In this document: piece by piece, positions 22,834 to 34,924 of the stretch | Layout: each line of letters starts with the position of its first letter | How positions within the stretch are numbered: the stretch's first letter is position 1 | Assembly: GCA_019722365.1 (NCBI GenBank) | Contig: JADFUC010001758.1 | Span: 50,426 to 114,425, forward strand | Direction: 5' to 3' | Source: Lithospermum erythrorhizon | Lineage: Eukaryota; Streptophyta; Magnoliopsida; Boraginales; Boraginaceae | DNA length: 64,000 bases | Translations under genes and position numbers: made by a program | The notes under the pieces: model-generated | What the model was told of the DNA's origin: nothing | Seen by the model: only the letters and a program-made list of their open reading frames with translations | Databases searched by the model: none

Positions 22834-25800
22834 TCTTTCATTCTAGAGCTACTCGTTCTTTCATATCCTACGAAATTTTTTCCGGCGTATTCTATAACTC
22901 GAAACTCTTGCGTACAGCTTCTAATTTTAACGTAGAGTTTGTTAAGGTTGATGGGTACTTAGAAAGCGTAAGTATTGAGAATCAGTAATACGGAGATAGA
23001 TCTACTTCCTTTTTGAGATGTATGATTTTAGCGTTATTTTGGGGATGGATTGGTTAGGGAGACATCGTGCGGTGATAGATTGTCATCTTAAGAAGATTTG
23101 ATATAAGTCTGGAAAATCTAAAATTTTTTTCTAGGTGATACAAAAATTCTTTTCTCTTGCCTGCATTCTTAACTTTGTGGTGCCCCATAAGATGTTGAAT
23201 CGGGATGTGTTGGTTATGCTTGCCCGTATTTGTTGACACAAGTAAGGAGGGATTGAACTAAGAATTACTTCACAGTACTACTCCGATATCTTTGGCACAC
23301 TTATAGAATAGCTTTGTAGAGTTGAAGGAGTTGAAGACTCAATTGCAAGAATTGTTGGATAAGGGATTAAGTTAAAACGAGTAGTTGCCTTGGGGTGCTC
23401 CTGTTTTGTTTGTCAAGAAGAAGGATGGATCTCTGCGGTTGTGTATTGATTATAGGCAGTTGAACAAGGTAACAATTAGGAATCGTGTCAGTTGCTTAGG
23501 ATTGATGATATGTTTGATTAATTGAGGGATGCTAGTGTATTTATTTTCTAAAAGATTTGACGAGGCGAGGTTATCATCGATTGAGAAGTTAAAGGAGGAT
23601 GATATATGAAGTCAACATTTAGAACAACATATATGGGCACTACGATTTTTAGTTTGGGTTGGCCAGATGCATCTGCTTTGCATTTATGGATGTTATAGAT
23701 CGGTATTCAGCACTTACGGATAAATTTGTGATGGTGTTCATTGACGATATTTTGATATATTCTGGTAGTGAGGGATAGCATGAAGAACACTTGAGAATTA
23801 TGTTGGAGACTTTGAGGAGAAACGAATTATATGCTAAATTTTCCAAGTGTGAATTTTGGTTGGGAAAGGTCGCAGTTTTAAGGTAATCTGCGATTTCGGA
23901 GAGGGTATAAGTGTTGTTCCTCAAAAAGTTGAAGAAATTTGTGATGAATTAGAGCGACGTGTTGCGAAATAAAAGTTTTGGGTCTAGCGAGGATATTATA
24001 GAATTTATCTGAGGCTTACCGATTATCAGCAGCATACTTGACCAAGTTGACTAGGAAGGGAGTTCCGTTTGTTTGGAGTGAGAGTTAGAGCGGTGTTTGA
24101 TGAGTTGAGAAGGGGAAGGCTGAAAACTGACTCCCGGTGTTGACTGCCGGGTCGGGGACGGGGATGGTATAATAGGTGTATGAGTGATGCCGCATCGGGG
24201 GTTGGGATGTGTACTAATGCGACATGAGTAAGATAGTAGCCTATAAAAAATTAAAGCAGGTTGAAAAATCATGAAAAAATTATCCAAGCCAGCGTGATTT
24301 GGAGTTAGGCTGCCAGTGTGTTTGCACTTAAGATTTGGAGAAATATTACTTGTATAGTGTGACGTGTCATATTTTACCGAACCACAAGAATTTGAAGTAC
24401 TGCCAACACGAGATTTGTCTGAGACAACGAAGGTGGATGGAGTTTATTAGCGATTATGATGTTTCATTGAGTATCATCTTGGAAAGGCGAATGTGGTAGC
24501 TGATGCATTAAGTCGTAAAGGAAAGGTTAAGGAGCCGTTGAATGAAATGAAACAACTTGGTGTTAATTTTGGAATAGGAGTTGATGGAGGTTTGTTGGCG
24601 CAAATAAGAGTTCAAAGCCCCAGTTGCTTGATCGAATACTCGAGGTAAGCGACTAAAAAAGATGAGAGGTTCTGAGGAAGATAATTGGAAAAGAGCTGGC
24701 AGAGTAAAGATGGACTTTTTGGTGAGAGATGATGGGGCACTACGATCATGGTAGATTATTTTATGCCTTACTACCGGGGAGTTAAAGAGGACATTTTGGA
24801 TAGGCTTCATAATGCTCCATATAATATAAATCTGGTGAGTAAGATGTCTGAAACTTAAACGTGTATTTGGTGGCCCTAACATGAAGAGGGAAATTGTTGA
24901 GTTTGTATCAAAATGTTTGACTTGTCAACAAGTGAAGATTGAGCCTTGGAGGCATCCTTGAGGGTTATTCTGACCCACTTCTGATAGAGTGAACCCATAT
25001 TCTGATGGATTTTGTTTGGGACTACGAGGACATTGAGAAGAATGATGCTATTTGGGTAATAGTGGATAGCCTATCGAAATCGGCTCATTCTTACAGTCAT
25101 CGACCTTCACTTGATCTGGCAGTTAGCGAGGTTGTATGTTGGTCAGTTAATGCGATTGCATGGTGTCTGCGGTATCCGTTATGTCGGTCGAGATCTTTAG
25201 ATTCACACTCGGATTTTGGAAAGGATTTCAAGAAGCGATGGGGTCGGGAATTGATTCAGGTACATCTCGTTTCATCGAGTCGGATAGGCGATCGGATAAG
25301 AACAATTCAAACATTGGAGGATATGTTGAGGCACATGCAGGTAAACTTTAAAGTGGGATGAGTAGATTGCCTAAGATAAAGTTTGCATATAATAATAGCT
25401 TCCGTACCGATGTTGGGATGGCACCGTTGAGGCATTATGCGGCGAGGAAATATGGACTCCTGTTCTTGGAATGAAGTAGGAGATAGAAAAGTATGGTTTG
25501 GAGTAGGTGAAAGTCGGTGGAAGGAATAAAATTGATACAAACACACGAAAGTGAAACAAGATAGACAAAAGATGTATGCATAATAGGCGCCGTGTAGATT
25601 TAAGCGTTCGGTGAGTTGATAAAGTATTCTTGAGAATATCCATTAGGAAAGATTATGCGAGATTAGGAAGAGAGGAAGTTGAGTCGCGATATATGGAATT
25701 AAAAGTATGAGATTTTGGATAAAGTTGGTTGGAGTGGCATATGGATTTTGGCGTTACTCCCGAGAGTGGAGAGAATTCATAATATGTGCATGTGTCATGT

Positions 25801-26030
25801 TTAAGGAAGTATTCCGGATGAATCTCGTATCAAGAGATTATGACGATTGACTTGGAGGACCTTACATTATGAAAACCCGTTGAAAATTCTTGATCGAAAG
25901 GAAAAGTGTTGCTTGAGGATTTGTGGCTTTAGTGAGTGTTGGCCGTGAGAAACCAGCAGTGGAGGAAGGCTACGTGGGAGCCGAGAGGAGGAGATGTCAG
26001 AAATCGATATCCGCATCTTTTCGAAATGGA
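22834..26030 (+). pseudogene. Gypsy chromovirus pol: protease, RT, RNase H, integrase, chromodomain
   Basis: The domains lie in Gypsy order. Protease: SRATRSFIS near 22845 stands where the active-site SGATHSFIS is expected (Asp lost), and GMDWLGRHRAVIDCH lies at about 23043-23085. [22 protein letters not shown] with DYRQLNKVT at about 23380-23475, and the catalytic FIDDILIYS at about 23737-23763. RNase H ends at YHLGKANVVADALSRKGK (about 24473-24526). Integrase: FVSKCLTCQQVKIE near 24905-24945, NDAIWVIVDSLSKSAH near 25044-25090, then RTIQTLEDMLR near 25300. The C-terminus has EATWE and RYPHLF (about 25955-26020), the chromodomain end. RT and RNase H before integrase, plus a chromodomain, identify a chromovirus, probably Tekay/Del. 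Many frameshifts make it inactive. Confidence 0.88.
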
Positions 26031-26226
26031 AGGTTAGTTCTTAAAATTTGTGCTATAATATGTGTTAACATGTGTTTTATTAAAAAAAAAAATTGTTTGA
26101 GTAAGGTGATATAACTCATGCGGTACGAGAATAAGAGCTGATGATGAGATGTTAAAATATTGGATAAGTGAATTGGGAAACGGGGCGAGTAAGTGTTGAG
26201 CAAATTTCGAGGACGAAATTTTTATT

Positions 26227-26238
26227 AGGTGGGTAGAT
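26227..26238 (+). promoter_or_regulatory. Polypurine tract of Gypsy element
   Basis: The sequence aggtgggtagat lies directly before the 3' LTR start and follows the gaggacgaaatttttat stretch that commonly closes chromovirus elements. It would prime plus-strand DNA synthesis. Confidence 0.75.
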
Positions 26239-28123
26239 TGAAATAACCCGTTACGCCTAAGCGATTAAATTGTATTACATATATCGGTTGGTGGTGGGAC
26301 CCGGAGATAGTATAAATAATTTCGGAATAAAATCGATATACCGAGACTAGTATTGGATGGGAGCTAATTTATGTCGGGAAATAATATATATTTAGCGGAT
26401 TCGTTTCATTAAGATTTAAACCGAAAAGTGGAATATAACTTAACTAACTGCAAAGCAGGCGCCATGTCACAATATCTTACACCCTTGTTATCTTACCAAA
26501 TCCTTATCGCGTTTCATAAATTTATCACAAAACAAAACTCATTCTTTTTCTCCTAAGAAGGCGAACCTACCCGTCCCACTTTCCACTTGATTTTTTATTT
26601 TCTTGGTAAAATCTTTATGGAATCTAGGCTTCTGTGTCTTGTTGTTTCGTCTCTATAGAATTTTTGGGTATGTGTGATTAGGAGGCGGATCGTGGCAGAG
26701 ACAAGTGGACTATGTAGGTGAGGCGATATTCCGTTGTTAGCCGATGTGGTATTTATCACACGGGTGTAGATTAATTACTCTTTGTGAATATGTTGCACTT
26801 TCGGCGAAGTTGTGAGCATGTTATATAAATATCATGTGTTGATTATTTCCGTAGTTGGATTGTATGTGTTTATGGAGTTTACTGTGAGTGTTTTGAGATG
26901 AGTTGATTTCGAATTTGTTTTGGTCATTTTGATGTTTAGGGTGTCTTGTTGGTTGGATTTAGCGTAGCTGAAGCTTGTTGAGTTGTTGATATATGTGGCT
27001 GGTTATTTTCTACTTGGTGTTGTCATACACTCACTAAATTAAGTCTTGAGGAGTTGTTGATGTATGTGAGTTTAATTTATCAGGTGGTAATGCGCTTGTA
27101 CTCCGGTATAAGGGTGGTGTATTTCAAACTATTACCTCGTTCACGATTCGTTGTGATAGAGCAGCAATAGAGCGGGCGTAAGGGGTTACCATAGGGTTGA
27201 GGTTGATTATATCTTGTGGCATTAGTTGTAGAAAGCGGATATGAGTTGATATGAGTTGATACGAGTTGATATGAGTTGATTGAGTTGACTCGAGTTAGTT
27301 AGTCGATTAGGGGTTGTAGTGTGGAGTTGAGTAGTATTAGTGTTGTTGGCAGGGTTGTAGTGTTGGGTGAATTACAGTTGTATAGTAGTGGTGTCTTTAC
27401 GTGTTGAGAGAATAGTGTTGTGAAACATTTGGGTATTGTTATTGTGCTTTGTTTTTGGGAAATGCGTGATTATCTTTTGTTGAATGTCTTTATTAAAATA
27501 TTTATATATACAGTTATCGAGGCGCATAAATTATGCATTTTGGACATTGATTGCCTGAGATGATTTTATATGATGAGTGTGGGTGTATAGCGTTTTGAAA
27601 TCTTTCATGTCGCAAAATTAATGATTTTAAATTCTGTTAATCGAGAGTGTGGGTTAATGTCCAGCTGCTGAGATAAATATTAAAACTTCGTAAAACACGC
27701 TTTTATTCGTATGGGCGGCGTTTTTAAATTTATTGTAGGTTGGCAAAGGGTGGTCTTTGTAAGTTTCGAGCTTGTTAATTTGATCGTCTTCGGCTAGGTG
27801 GCCGGCGGGTGGCGATAGATCGCACTTGATCTCGTTATTTTGGATTGTATTCGGTTGTTTGTATTTTTGGGATTCGGACTAGGTTGTATATTGACTTTTT
27901 GTCTTGGTTGTTTGTAGTATATTGGTTGTGTTGGGTGGTTAGAAATCTTACGATGGATCGTTTTAATAAAAATGTCATTTTTCGGATATAGTTTTGTTGT
28001 ATTGGTTTAATATGAGCAATTGAGTTTGTAAATTGAGTGATAAAATCGATGTGGTGGCTTCACAGTGTATCTAATTGGGCCAATTCCCCAATCTCGGGCG
28101 GTCGTCTGGTGTGGGTGGTTACG
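26239..28123 (+). repeat. 3' LTR of Gypsy chromovirus
   Basis: It starts tgaaataacccg and is about 1.9 kb long. The end is placed before atctg at 28124, after ggtgtgggtggttacg. Chromovirus LTRs usually end in tgttaca, so the last base appears mutated. Its first 660 bases match the 5' LTR with gaps; the rest has no partner because the 5' LTR lost that part. It contains a degenerate 10-bp tandem repeat (gatatgagtt, about five copies) at 27239-27300. Confidence 0.7.
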
Positions 28124-28128
28124 ATCTG
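28124..28128 (+). repeat. Target-site duplication, right copy (atctg)
   Basis: It matches 20511-20515. The following bases (28129 to about 28200) resemble the end of the Tork-type LTR, which supports this as the far side of the insertion site. Confidence 0.55.
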
Positions 28129-28199
28129 GTTATTAGATTGATTTGTGATATAAAGATTAGTCTAGTAACTATGTCGAATTCCTAACACTTAAATCATAA

Positions 28200-29570
28200 T
28201 ATACACGTTATAGAAAAAAAGGTATTTGACAATCAATAAAATTGTTTAATGAGCCAAAAATCATTAGTATGATTAGGACTCCTTGTATACGGAAGTGTAT
28301 ATATCAAGTATTGGGCCATCAATATAGTCAGGACTCCTTATATATCCACATAATTGTATGGAATTAGAACATTCATAGGTTGTCAGGTTCCATTTCCTCT
28401 AAAATTCGTAAGGCATGATTTTTTAGATGTCAGCAGTAGAACGAGGAAGTTGGGGATGTATGTATAAAATACTTGAATCAAATTGGTAACTTAGTAGAGA
28501 AGAGGATAACTTGATTCTGATGCGTTAATGATATGGTTTTATAATTTTTTATTAATCTTACATGTATTGATTCAATGTAAAAATAGTTCATTCTTTAAGA
28601 TGTCATTCTAAGATGAAATCTGATTTAAAAATTGAAAAAAGTGTGAAAATTATTATCATCAATTAGTATGTGTCACAAAAGAAATTAGTTGAGCAATTAG
28701 TGCGATTACTTAAAAGGTAAAAATAAGTTTATATAATTGACATTATTAATATTTTTTATATAGAAAATGATACGTATTGTTTAAAATGTACCAAAAGAAA
28801 AAAAAATATTATAAAATGATATAATTTACATTTTGATCATTAATGAAATATTAATAAATAAAAAACGCGTTTAATGACCGTAGCTTTCTACGAGAAGTTG
28901 AATATATCTTGATTGCAGAGTATGGCGATTGACTACGAACTACCTAACATCGACCCCACTCCCCAGCTGATACTTTATCATTTCCACAAACAACATAACA
29001 AGTAACAACACGAAAATAGACCATTAGCTATTTTTTAATAGAATTGTAATGCACTCTACCATCTAATCATACGGAGTATTTTTTATGACTTTATTCCCCT
29101 AATTTCCTATTTGGTATGGAGTAGAGAAATAGAAGGGAACAACAACTTCAATTTATTACTTTCTTCGTTTGTTATGGTAGTTGTTATCACAAAAAAAAAT
29201 GGACCAAGAATCAATCAAAAAGCTCATGTTGACATGTTGTTCTACCCAACTGTACCAGCAATAAACGCGCCCAAAATCTAAGTGGTCTAGTTATTTGTAT
29301 TGAATACACCGAAAAATTATTAACTCAATTTTTTTCGAATCGGAAGATTAAAGAAATACCAAAAAAGAAAATGCATAAAGTTTATCAAGCTAAGATTTGA
29401 GGAACCTATTGATCGATTTATGTCGTCTATGTCAATTCCATTTTAGGAGATCGATCGTTCAATCTCTATAACAATGTTATGTGGGATTCCCCTACAATTG
29501 AGAAGGAAGCCTTTAACCAAAATAGATGAGGTAAAAAATGAGAATTTTGTAAAATCTGTGATCAATCAAT
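28200..29570. other. AT-rich interval, nothing recognised
   Basis: I see no coding frame, repeat pair or RNA gene that I can support here. Confidence 0.4.
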
Positions 29571-30210
29571 GATATTTGTCACAGGCCATATGCTGTCTTT
29601 TTTATTAATAAAATAACAGCAGCCTTGATAAATGACCAAATTATCCACAGATTTCCCCATATCCTCCCCCAAATCTCATGTTTTCCTCTTCACTTTTTCA
29701 TTATGTACAATTCAAAAAGCCTCTCTCTAATCCATTTTTCTATCTAACATCTCTCTAAACTTTGAGTTTAAATGTTACAAGTTGAAAACTTTAATACAAC
29801 TTTTGTTATATAATATTAATTTGAGTGAAAAGAAATTTAACGATACGTGGATATTTTGGGCTAATTTTTTGAATTATCTGTAAGTTCATACTAGTTTGAC
29901 TTGCATATTTAATAAATGTAGTTTATGGGAGTTCATGCTTATACACTTCTATGATTTATCAAAAGGTGAATAAGATGTAATATTGGTGGACCTTTTTTTG
30001 GCTAATTTATGGAATTTTCTATAAATTCATGATAATTTAACATGTATATTTAATAGATTTATGTTTTATATACTTGGTGTGTGTTGTTTTGAGGATAAAT
30101 TTATGTTTCTTATTGGATTTTTTAAAGGATTTTCATAAAATTATGATTTTGGGGTTGTTTTTCAATAAAAGGATGAATCTTGTTATATTCTATTGAACAA
30201 TCGGACTAGA

Positions 30211-30540
30211 TATTGTAGTATTATGTTCTAGGAGGTTTTATAAGTTCAAATAAGATATTTTGAAATGTTATAATGTCGTATGTTGTAGTATTATGCTTTA
30301 GAGCTCTATATAATGTAGTATAATGCAGTATAACACATTACAAGTCAATGTACCACGATGTATTTTTGTATAATATACTATAAGTCACTATACTATAATA
30401 TAATCCGGTATAATCGATTATAATTTGATGTAAGACATTATATTGTGCTATAACATATTATAATCGAATATAATGTTCTTTAATGCAATATAAGATGTTA
30501 TCAGTTACTACAATTGAGTACACTTGATTAATCTTTTATT
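30211..30540. repeat. Degenerate 10-bp tandem repeat, left block
   Basis: More than twenty successive 10-base units share the form taatnnnnta, for example taatgtagta, taatgcagta, taatatacta, taatccggta, taatcgatta and taatcgaata. The phase is kept across most of 30311-30530. A 10-base period is close to one helical turn, so the TA steps fall on one face of the DNA. Confidence 0.7.
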
Positions 30541-31080
30541 TTTGAACTTTAATATTTTTTTGTGAACATGAAAAATGTTGAGATTCAGGGTTAACAATAG
30601 GGTGGATGTCCTGTAACAACCAAATGACTTGGATTGTGAATTCTGTACTTATAAAAGAGGATGTGCACAAGCTAACAATTGAAAAGTTCAAGGACGATAT
30701 GAGAAAGCTCCTTGTTGACTTGCTTAAGTGGTTAAGACTCTCAAGAAGGTTACAATCAAGTTGAAAAACTTTGAAGATTGCCTATTATTTAAGTGAATGA
30801 TGATTAGTTATTTTTGAAAGAATTATGGATTATTATGAATGTTATGGATGTTTGTGAATATTTATTGTGTTGAAGTTATTGTTTTGCATGCATGTTTATT
30901 GTCAATCATTACATTGTAAATTGTTACGATGACATTATCAATTATTACAACGATAATACAAAGCCGCCTACATGGAATCCACACATCTTAACTCACCGAC
31001 ACAATTTTGGGGAATGTAATTGTGATCTTCATATATATAGAAATAAATCATTTAAAATTCATATCTGATGTCAATAGTAC

Positions 31081-31170
31081 ATTATACTTAGTTATGATAT
31101 AATGTAATAAATTATAATGTATTATAACTTACAATAATTAATTATAATGCATTATAATGTATTAAATAAA
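31081..31170. repeat. Degenerate 10-bp repeat, right block
   Basis: Units such as attataatgt, attataactt, attataatgc and attataatgt repeat the motif of the left block in a 10-base phase about 550 bases further on. A weaker phased stretch occurs at 30901-30960. Paired subterminal arrays of this kind serve as transposase-binding regions in some plant DNA transposons; here that role is a guess. Confidence 0.6.
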
Positions 31171-31782
31171 AAAGTACAATGATCTAGCTTCGATTTCCAA
31201 TATTTTGGACAAAGAATTGCGGATTTATTAGAAGGATTTTTAGTGAGGGAAATGATTTTTGTTTTGTGTTCAACAGAGAAAGTGAAAAGATAAGTAATGA
31301 AGAAGAAAGGAAAGAGATGGGTGTTATTTAATGAGGGGTATAATAGTCATTTCATGGTCAAATTGTGGTATTTTTTCAAATAAAAAAGATAATGTGTATG
31401 TAAACAAATACTAGCATTAACTCGTGGTATTTTGCCAAATTTCTCGAAATAAAATAATACTCCATCAATCTTCAAAATTTTCCCTTTCATTGGAGAGTAT
31501 GGTCTAAATATGTTGTCACAATACTGATTTCATTGATTGTTTTTTTTTTTTTAAATTCAATTTGATGTCTCTGTAAGGGATTAATCTTTCAATTAAATTG
31601 TTCAAAAAGTTGAATTTCAACTTTAATAGTTTTCTATCCTTTCACTTTCATCCTACATTGCACACCAAACAAATGGAAAAACTTATTGTAAGTACTTTAA
31701 ATCTAATAATTTTATTTTTAATTCTTCATTTTCCTCTCCACCTACCAAAGGGTGCCTAGTATTTATGTCAAAATGAATTATA

Positions 31783-31966
31783 CTTCCTTCATCTCAAAAT
31801 TTAAATGCCATTTATTTTTGTAATAATTTTAATGCAAATTTGAATTACATTTTTATATATTATTTTCCTTTCATTTTACTCACTCATTAAAATTCAAAAT
31901 AAAAACTTAGTTTAATATTTTTATTTTTGACAAGAAGTCCCTAAAATTTTGGGATGAAGTGAGTGG
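31783..31966. mobile_element. Stowaway-like MITE
   Basis: The left end cttccttcatctcaaaattt pairs with the reverse complement of the right end, actcacttcatcccaaaatt. Both resemble the Stowaway terminal consensus ctccctccgtccc. TA dinucleotides flank the element (31781-31782 and 31967-31968), the expected target duplication. The 184-bp AT-rich body has no coding capacity, so it would move only with a Tc1/mariner-type transposase supplied elsewhere. Confidence 0.7.
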
Positions 31967-31969
31967 TAT

Positions 31970-33180
31970 GTTTTTTTAGAAAGAACGTAGTCTCATTATC
32001 CTACAATTACGTGGGGACGGTGGGGTATTTAGTTATTGGAAGGATGTGAATCTTAGCTCCATCGTGAGCTCATCTTCGGCCCCATATAAAAAATATCCTT
32101 ATTATTGTATGTAATGCAAAGAATTTTTTTTATTATTTATAAAAGGGGTATAAAATAAAATTTACTGTAAGGAAAAATTAACTTCGATTATCTGAGGTTT
32201 ATCAAATCGAGAAGAGGATTATTTATCCATTATGAGTCTCTAGCGTTCTTTGGCGATTTGAAGATGTTTGAAAGCTGGCTTTTCACAAGCTTGATATTAG
32301 AACTGGTATGGCTTCGAGGCGATTTGAGTTTGGCGTGGAGTTGGATAGGTCTTCACGTACGAAATTTAGATGTAGTGTCTGATGTGATGGACTAAGACTG
32401 AGTATGGACTTGGGTATGGTCGTAGGGAGGCGCTTGGCGTATTCTGCGTGTTAGGCACATCTTTGAACGATCTTGCATCTTGAACGATCTCGTCCTAACT
32501 GGAAACGATGGAACTGCTATGGCGTTTGCAGTGGAGGCGATCTTTGAGAGGTGGGAATGCATACGTAGTGGAGACTAGTGGGGCAGATGTAGGCGAGGGA
32601 AATTCGGCATCTGCAGTGGGACTTGATTTGGGATATGACGCTCGAGATCGAAGTTGTATGGAGTGATATGGCTGAAGTGTTAGGCGGTGTTGATTGGCTT
32701 TATCTTCTGTGGCTTACTTGGCGACGTGTTGTTGTAGAGTGATGTCGGTATGAAGATTGGGCGTTCCGACCTTGTTGATGATCTTAGTAAACTAGATAGG
32801 GCCTTAGCGGCGTGTTTCCGCCCTAGTATCAAATTTATAGGGATTGAGCGTTAAGTTTATTTATTTTGGAACTTGATGATTATCACATGAGATATATCGG
32901 TCTTATCCAAGGATTTTTGAATAATCGGGGGCTACGTAGGCAATCCAGAATATTCGCGGCGTTCTTGAGAAACTTACTCGATTCTCGTGATTTTAGCGCT
33001 ACCGGAGGTGTTTTCGCCACCCCGCGTAGTGTTTCTTTGAGTAGTTTAAAAAATTTAACTTAAAGAAGTCTCATAGGGTTTTTACTTGTTTTACCAGTGT
33101 TTTATGAATATTTCTCCATGAAATTTTAGAACAAAGGGAGAGGGTTATATGGGCCTAGAACTTCGGATCTTTAACCCCGA
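31970..33180. other. Interval with GC-richer stretch, unidentified
   Basis: From about 32160 to 33060 the base composition is less AT-rich than the surroundings, often a sign of LTR-element sequence. No protein motif or repeat partner was recognised in either orientation. Short frames such as 32866-33063 look fortuitous. Confidence 0.3.
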
Positions 33181-33189
33181 TTGGTTTTG

Positions 33190-33420
33190 TCGAGAACCCT
33201 AATCACTCACTTGGTATATTTTAGTGGCTCGATGATTAATTAATTTGATTAATTCATCTTAATTAATTTAATTATTATTTTAATAAATTTTGAATGTGTA
33301 CACTGTACTTTTTAATTATGTCGATCGTGTACTTTTTATTATGTCGATCGGATTATTGTATGCTTATCTTACGTACTTTTGAAATTGGAAGTTGGTCAAC
33401 TTAGGACAAATCGGTTGTCT
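33190..33420 (-). repeat. LTR-like repeat related to 15683/17195 copies
   Basis: The gatgattaattaatttgatt to attttgaatgtg stretch follows the reverse complement of the attaatt-rich part of the repeats at 15683-15900 and 17195-17480. A 23/24-base tandem duplication (tgtactttttaattatgtcg and tgtactttttattatgtcga) lies at 33304-33350. Confidence 0.3.
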
Positions 33421-33559
33421 GTACTAGTTGAGAGGGCATATTTTTCTTATACCATATGTCATCTAACTACATCATTAAATTCAGGATTTTGATCAGATTA
33501 GTCAAAAAGCAATGCAAACTGTGCATATAATTCCAGAAGGCACAATAATATTTTTTCAA

Positions 33560-34140
33560 TTTTACCCTTAACGAGCGCACAAAACATATATTCGAACTTT
33601 GAAATGTATAACGACCATGTAAAACACACGATCGAAGTGTACAACGATCAAGTGAACATTTTTATTTGGGCCGTGAGCAGGCGTGTGTCTGGCCACTGTC
33701 TGAGGATCGGTCGACATTTCGGGCGTTAGGAGAAATCATAAAATGCTGACCCCGAGGTTGGGGCCGTCGTGACTTTGGTGTCGAGTCACAGCGATGGATA
33801 GCGATAAAAATGACTTCGTTAAGTGATAATAAAATAATACAACTTCGTCCAGTGGGTGAATAATGACACCGCAACAAGCTGAAAAGTAATAATATAAATG
33901 AACATCAAACAATTTGTTTACAACTCGAGAGACAACAATAATTATTCGTACAACAAAACTCCAAAAGATATAAAAGTATATTTGTTGAGGTCTTGAAGCC
34001 ACCAATCGCCTCCGTGGATGCGCAACTTCACCGGCCAATGCATCTCGGTCATCCCGCGGCAACCTAGGCATAAAATGATAGTCCATAGGGAAATAGGGAG
34101 TCGGCTAAAATCTGGTGAATAGAAATATTAAAATTAACTA
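33560..34140 (-). repeat. LTR-like repeat related to 7080-7700
   Basis: It shares the gacttcgtt/taataa block (about 33810-33850) and the gaaatagggagtcggct block (about 34089-34105) with 7080-7320. A 116-codon minus-strand frame (33736-34086) crosses it without a recognisable family. The region right of it (34140-34920) holds nothing I recognise apart from an adjoining run of 11 A and 11 G at about 34486-34511. Confidence 0.4.
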
Positions 34141-34924
34141 CCCCGGCTCATTACACCAAAGGATAAAGATTCGAGTACGCACCTACTTTTAAGATTATAT
34201 ACACCGAAAGTTATATTTTATATGTTCTTTCCTTTGATATAAATCTTTTCCTTAGCATTTCAACTAACAGATAAACCCACGCCCGTCAACAACTTGCTAC
34301 GCATTTTGCATGTCGATTGATAGTAAAATTTGAGGGCCGATGAAGATCGAGTCAGCATGGCAACTAGCGGAAGAGAAACTCTTATGCGAAATGTATTAAA
34401 TAATATTTCCTTGAAGCGTAGGGGCGATGAGGAGAAACTCTCGGAAATTTGAGGTCTAAAACTCGCAAGATGGAAGAAATCGAAGAAAAAAAAAAATCCA
34501 GGGGGGGGGGGTGCACGTTCGGCGGCTTGAAGGAGAAAGAAAGAAAATGGGTTTTGTGTGTTTTGGGCCTTGGGAGTTCTTGATTGTGGTTGTATAGTTT
34601 TATGTGTGAGGCCTCGTCGTTTAAATTCGTCTTACCGTTTTAAACATGCAGACAACCAACTTCCAAGCATTAACGTTCTACGCTCCAAATTATATTACCA
34701 ACCAAATAATATCCATTTTCATTCGATTACAACTTTAAAATTTAAATATCCGAAATGTACTACCCTTGACGATCAAAATTTGTATTTCCTTATTCAACCG
34801 AAATTTTGATATCCCCTCGAATAATCCACCGAGCAACTAGTATACTATTCTGATAATATTAATGCGGAATGAGTTATTACATAAAATGGGGCTTTTATAA
34901 TTTTACTCATTTCATTTCATAATA

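Larger units (their letters stand above)
29571..31443. mobile_element. Candidate Mutator-like TIR element with phased 10-bp repeats
   Basis: The left end gatatttgtcacaggcca pairs with the reverse complement of the right end, gaaatttggcaaaatacca. Similarity continues inward for about 100 bases: a ttttttatt run, an aataacagc/aataccac block, and aatgaccaaattatcc against atgactattatacccc. Plant Mutator-like elements often have long terminal inverted repeats of this character. Inside are two blocks of a degenerate 10-bp motif (30211-30540 and 31081-31170), an imperfect duplication of about 137 bases near 29860-30080, and a short unidentified coding-like stretch near 30600-30790. No transposase is visible, so it would be non-autonomous. 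I could not find a convincing target duplication. The superfamily call is inference. Confidence 0.4.

Noticed and set aside
30600..30790. Transposase or GRF-type zinc finger fragment
   Set aside because: A KFKDDMRKLLVDLL stretch looks helical, but cysteine spacing does not fit a known finger and frames break quickly.
30211..31170. CRISPR-like array
   Set aside because: The units are contiguous and degenerate without unique spacers, and the context is a plant genome.
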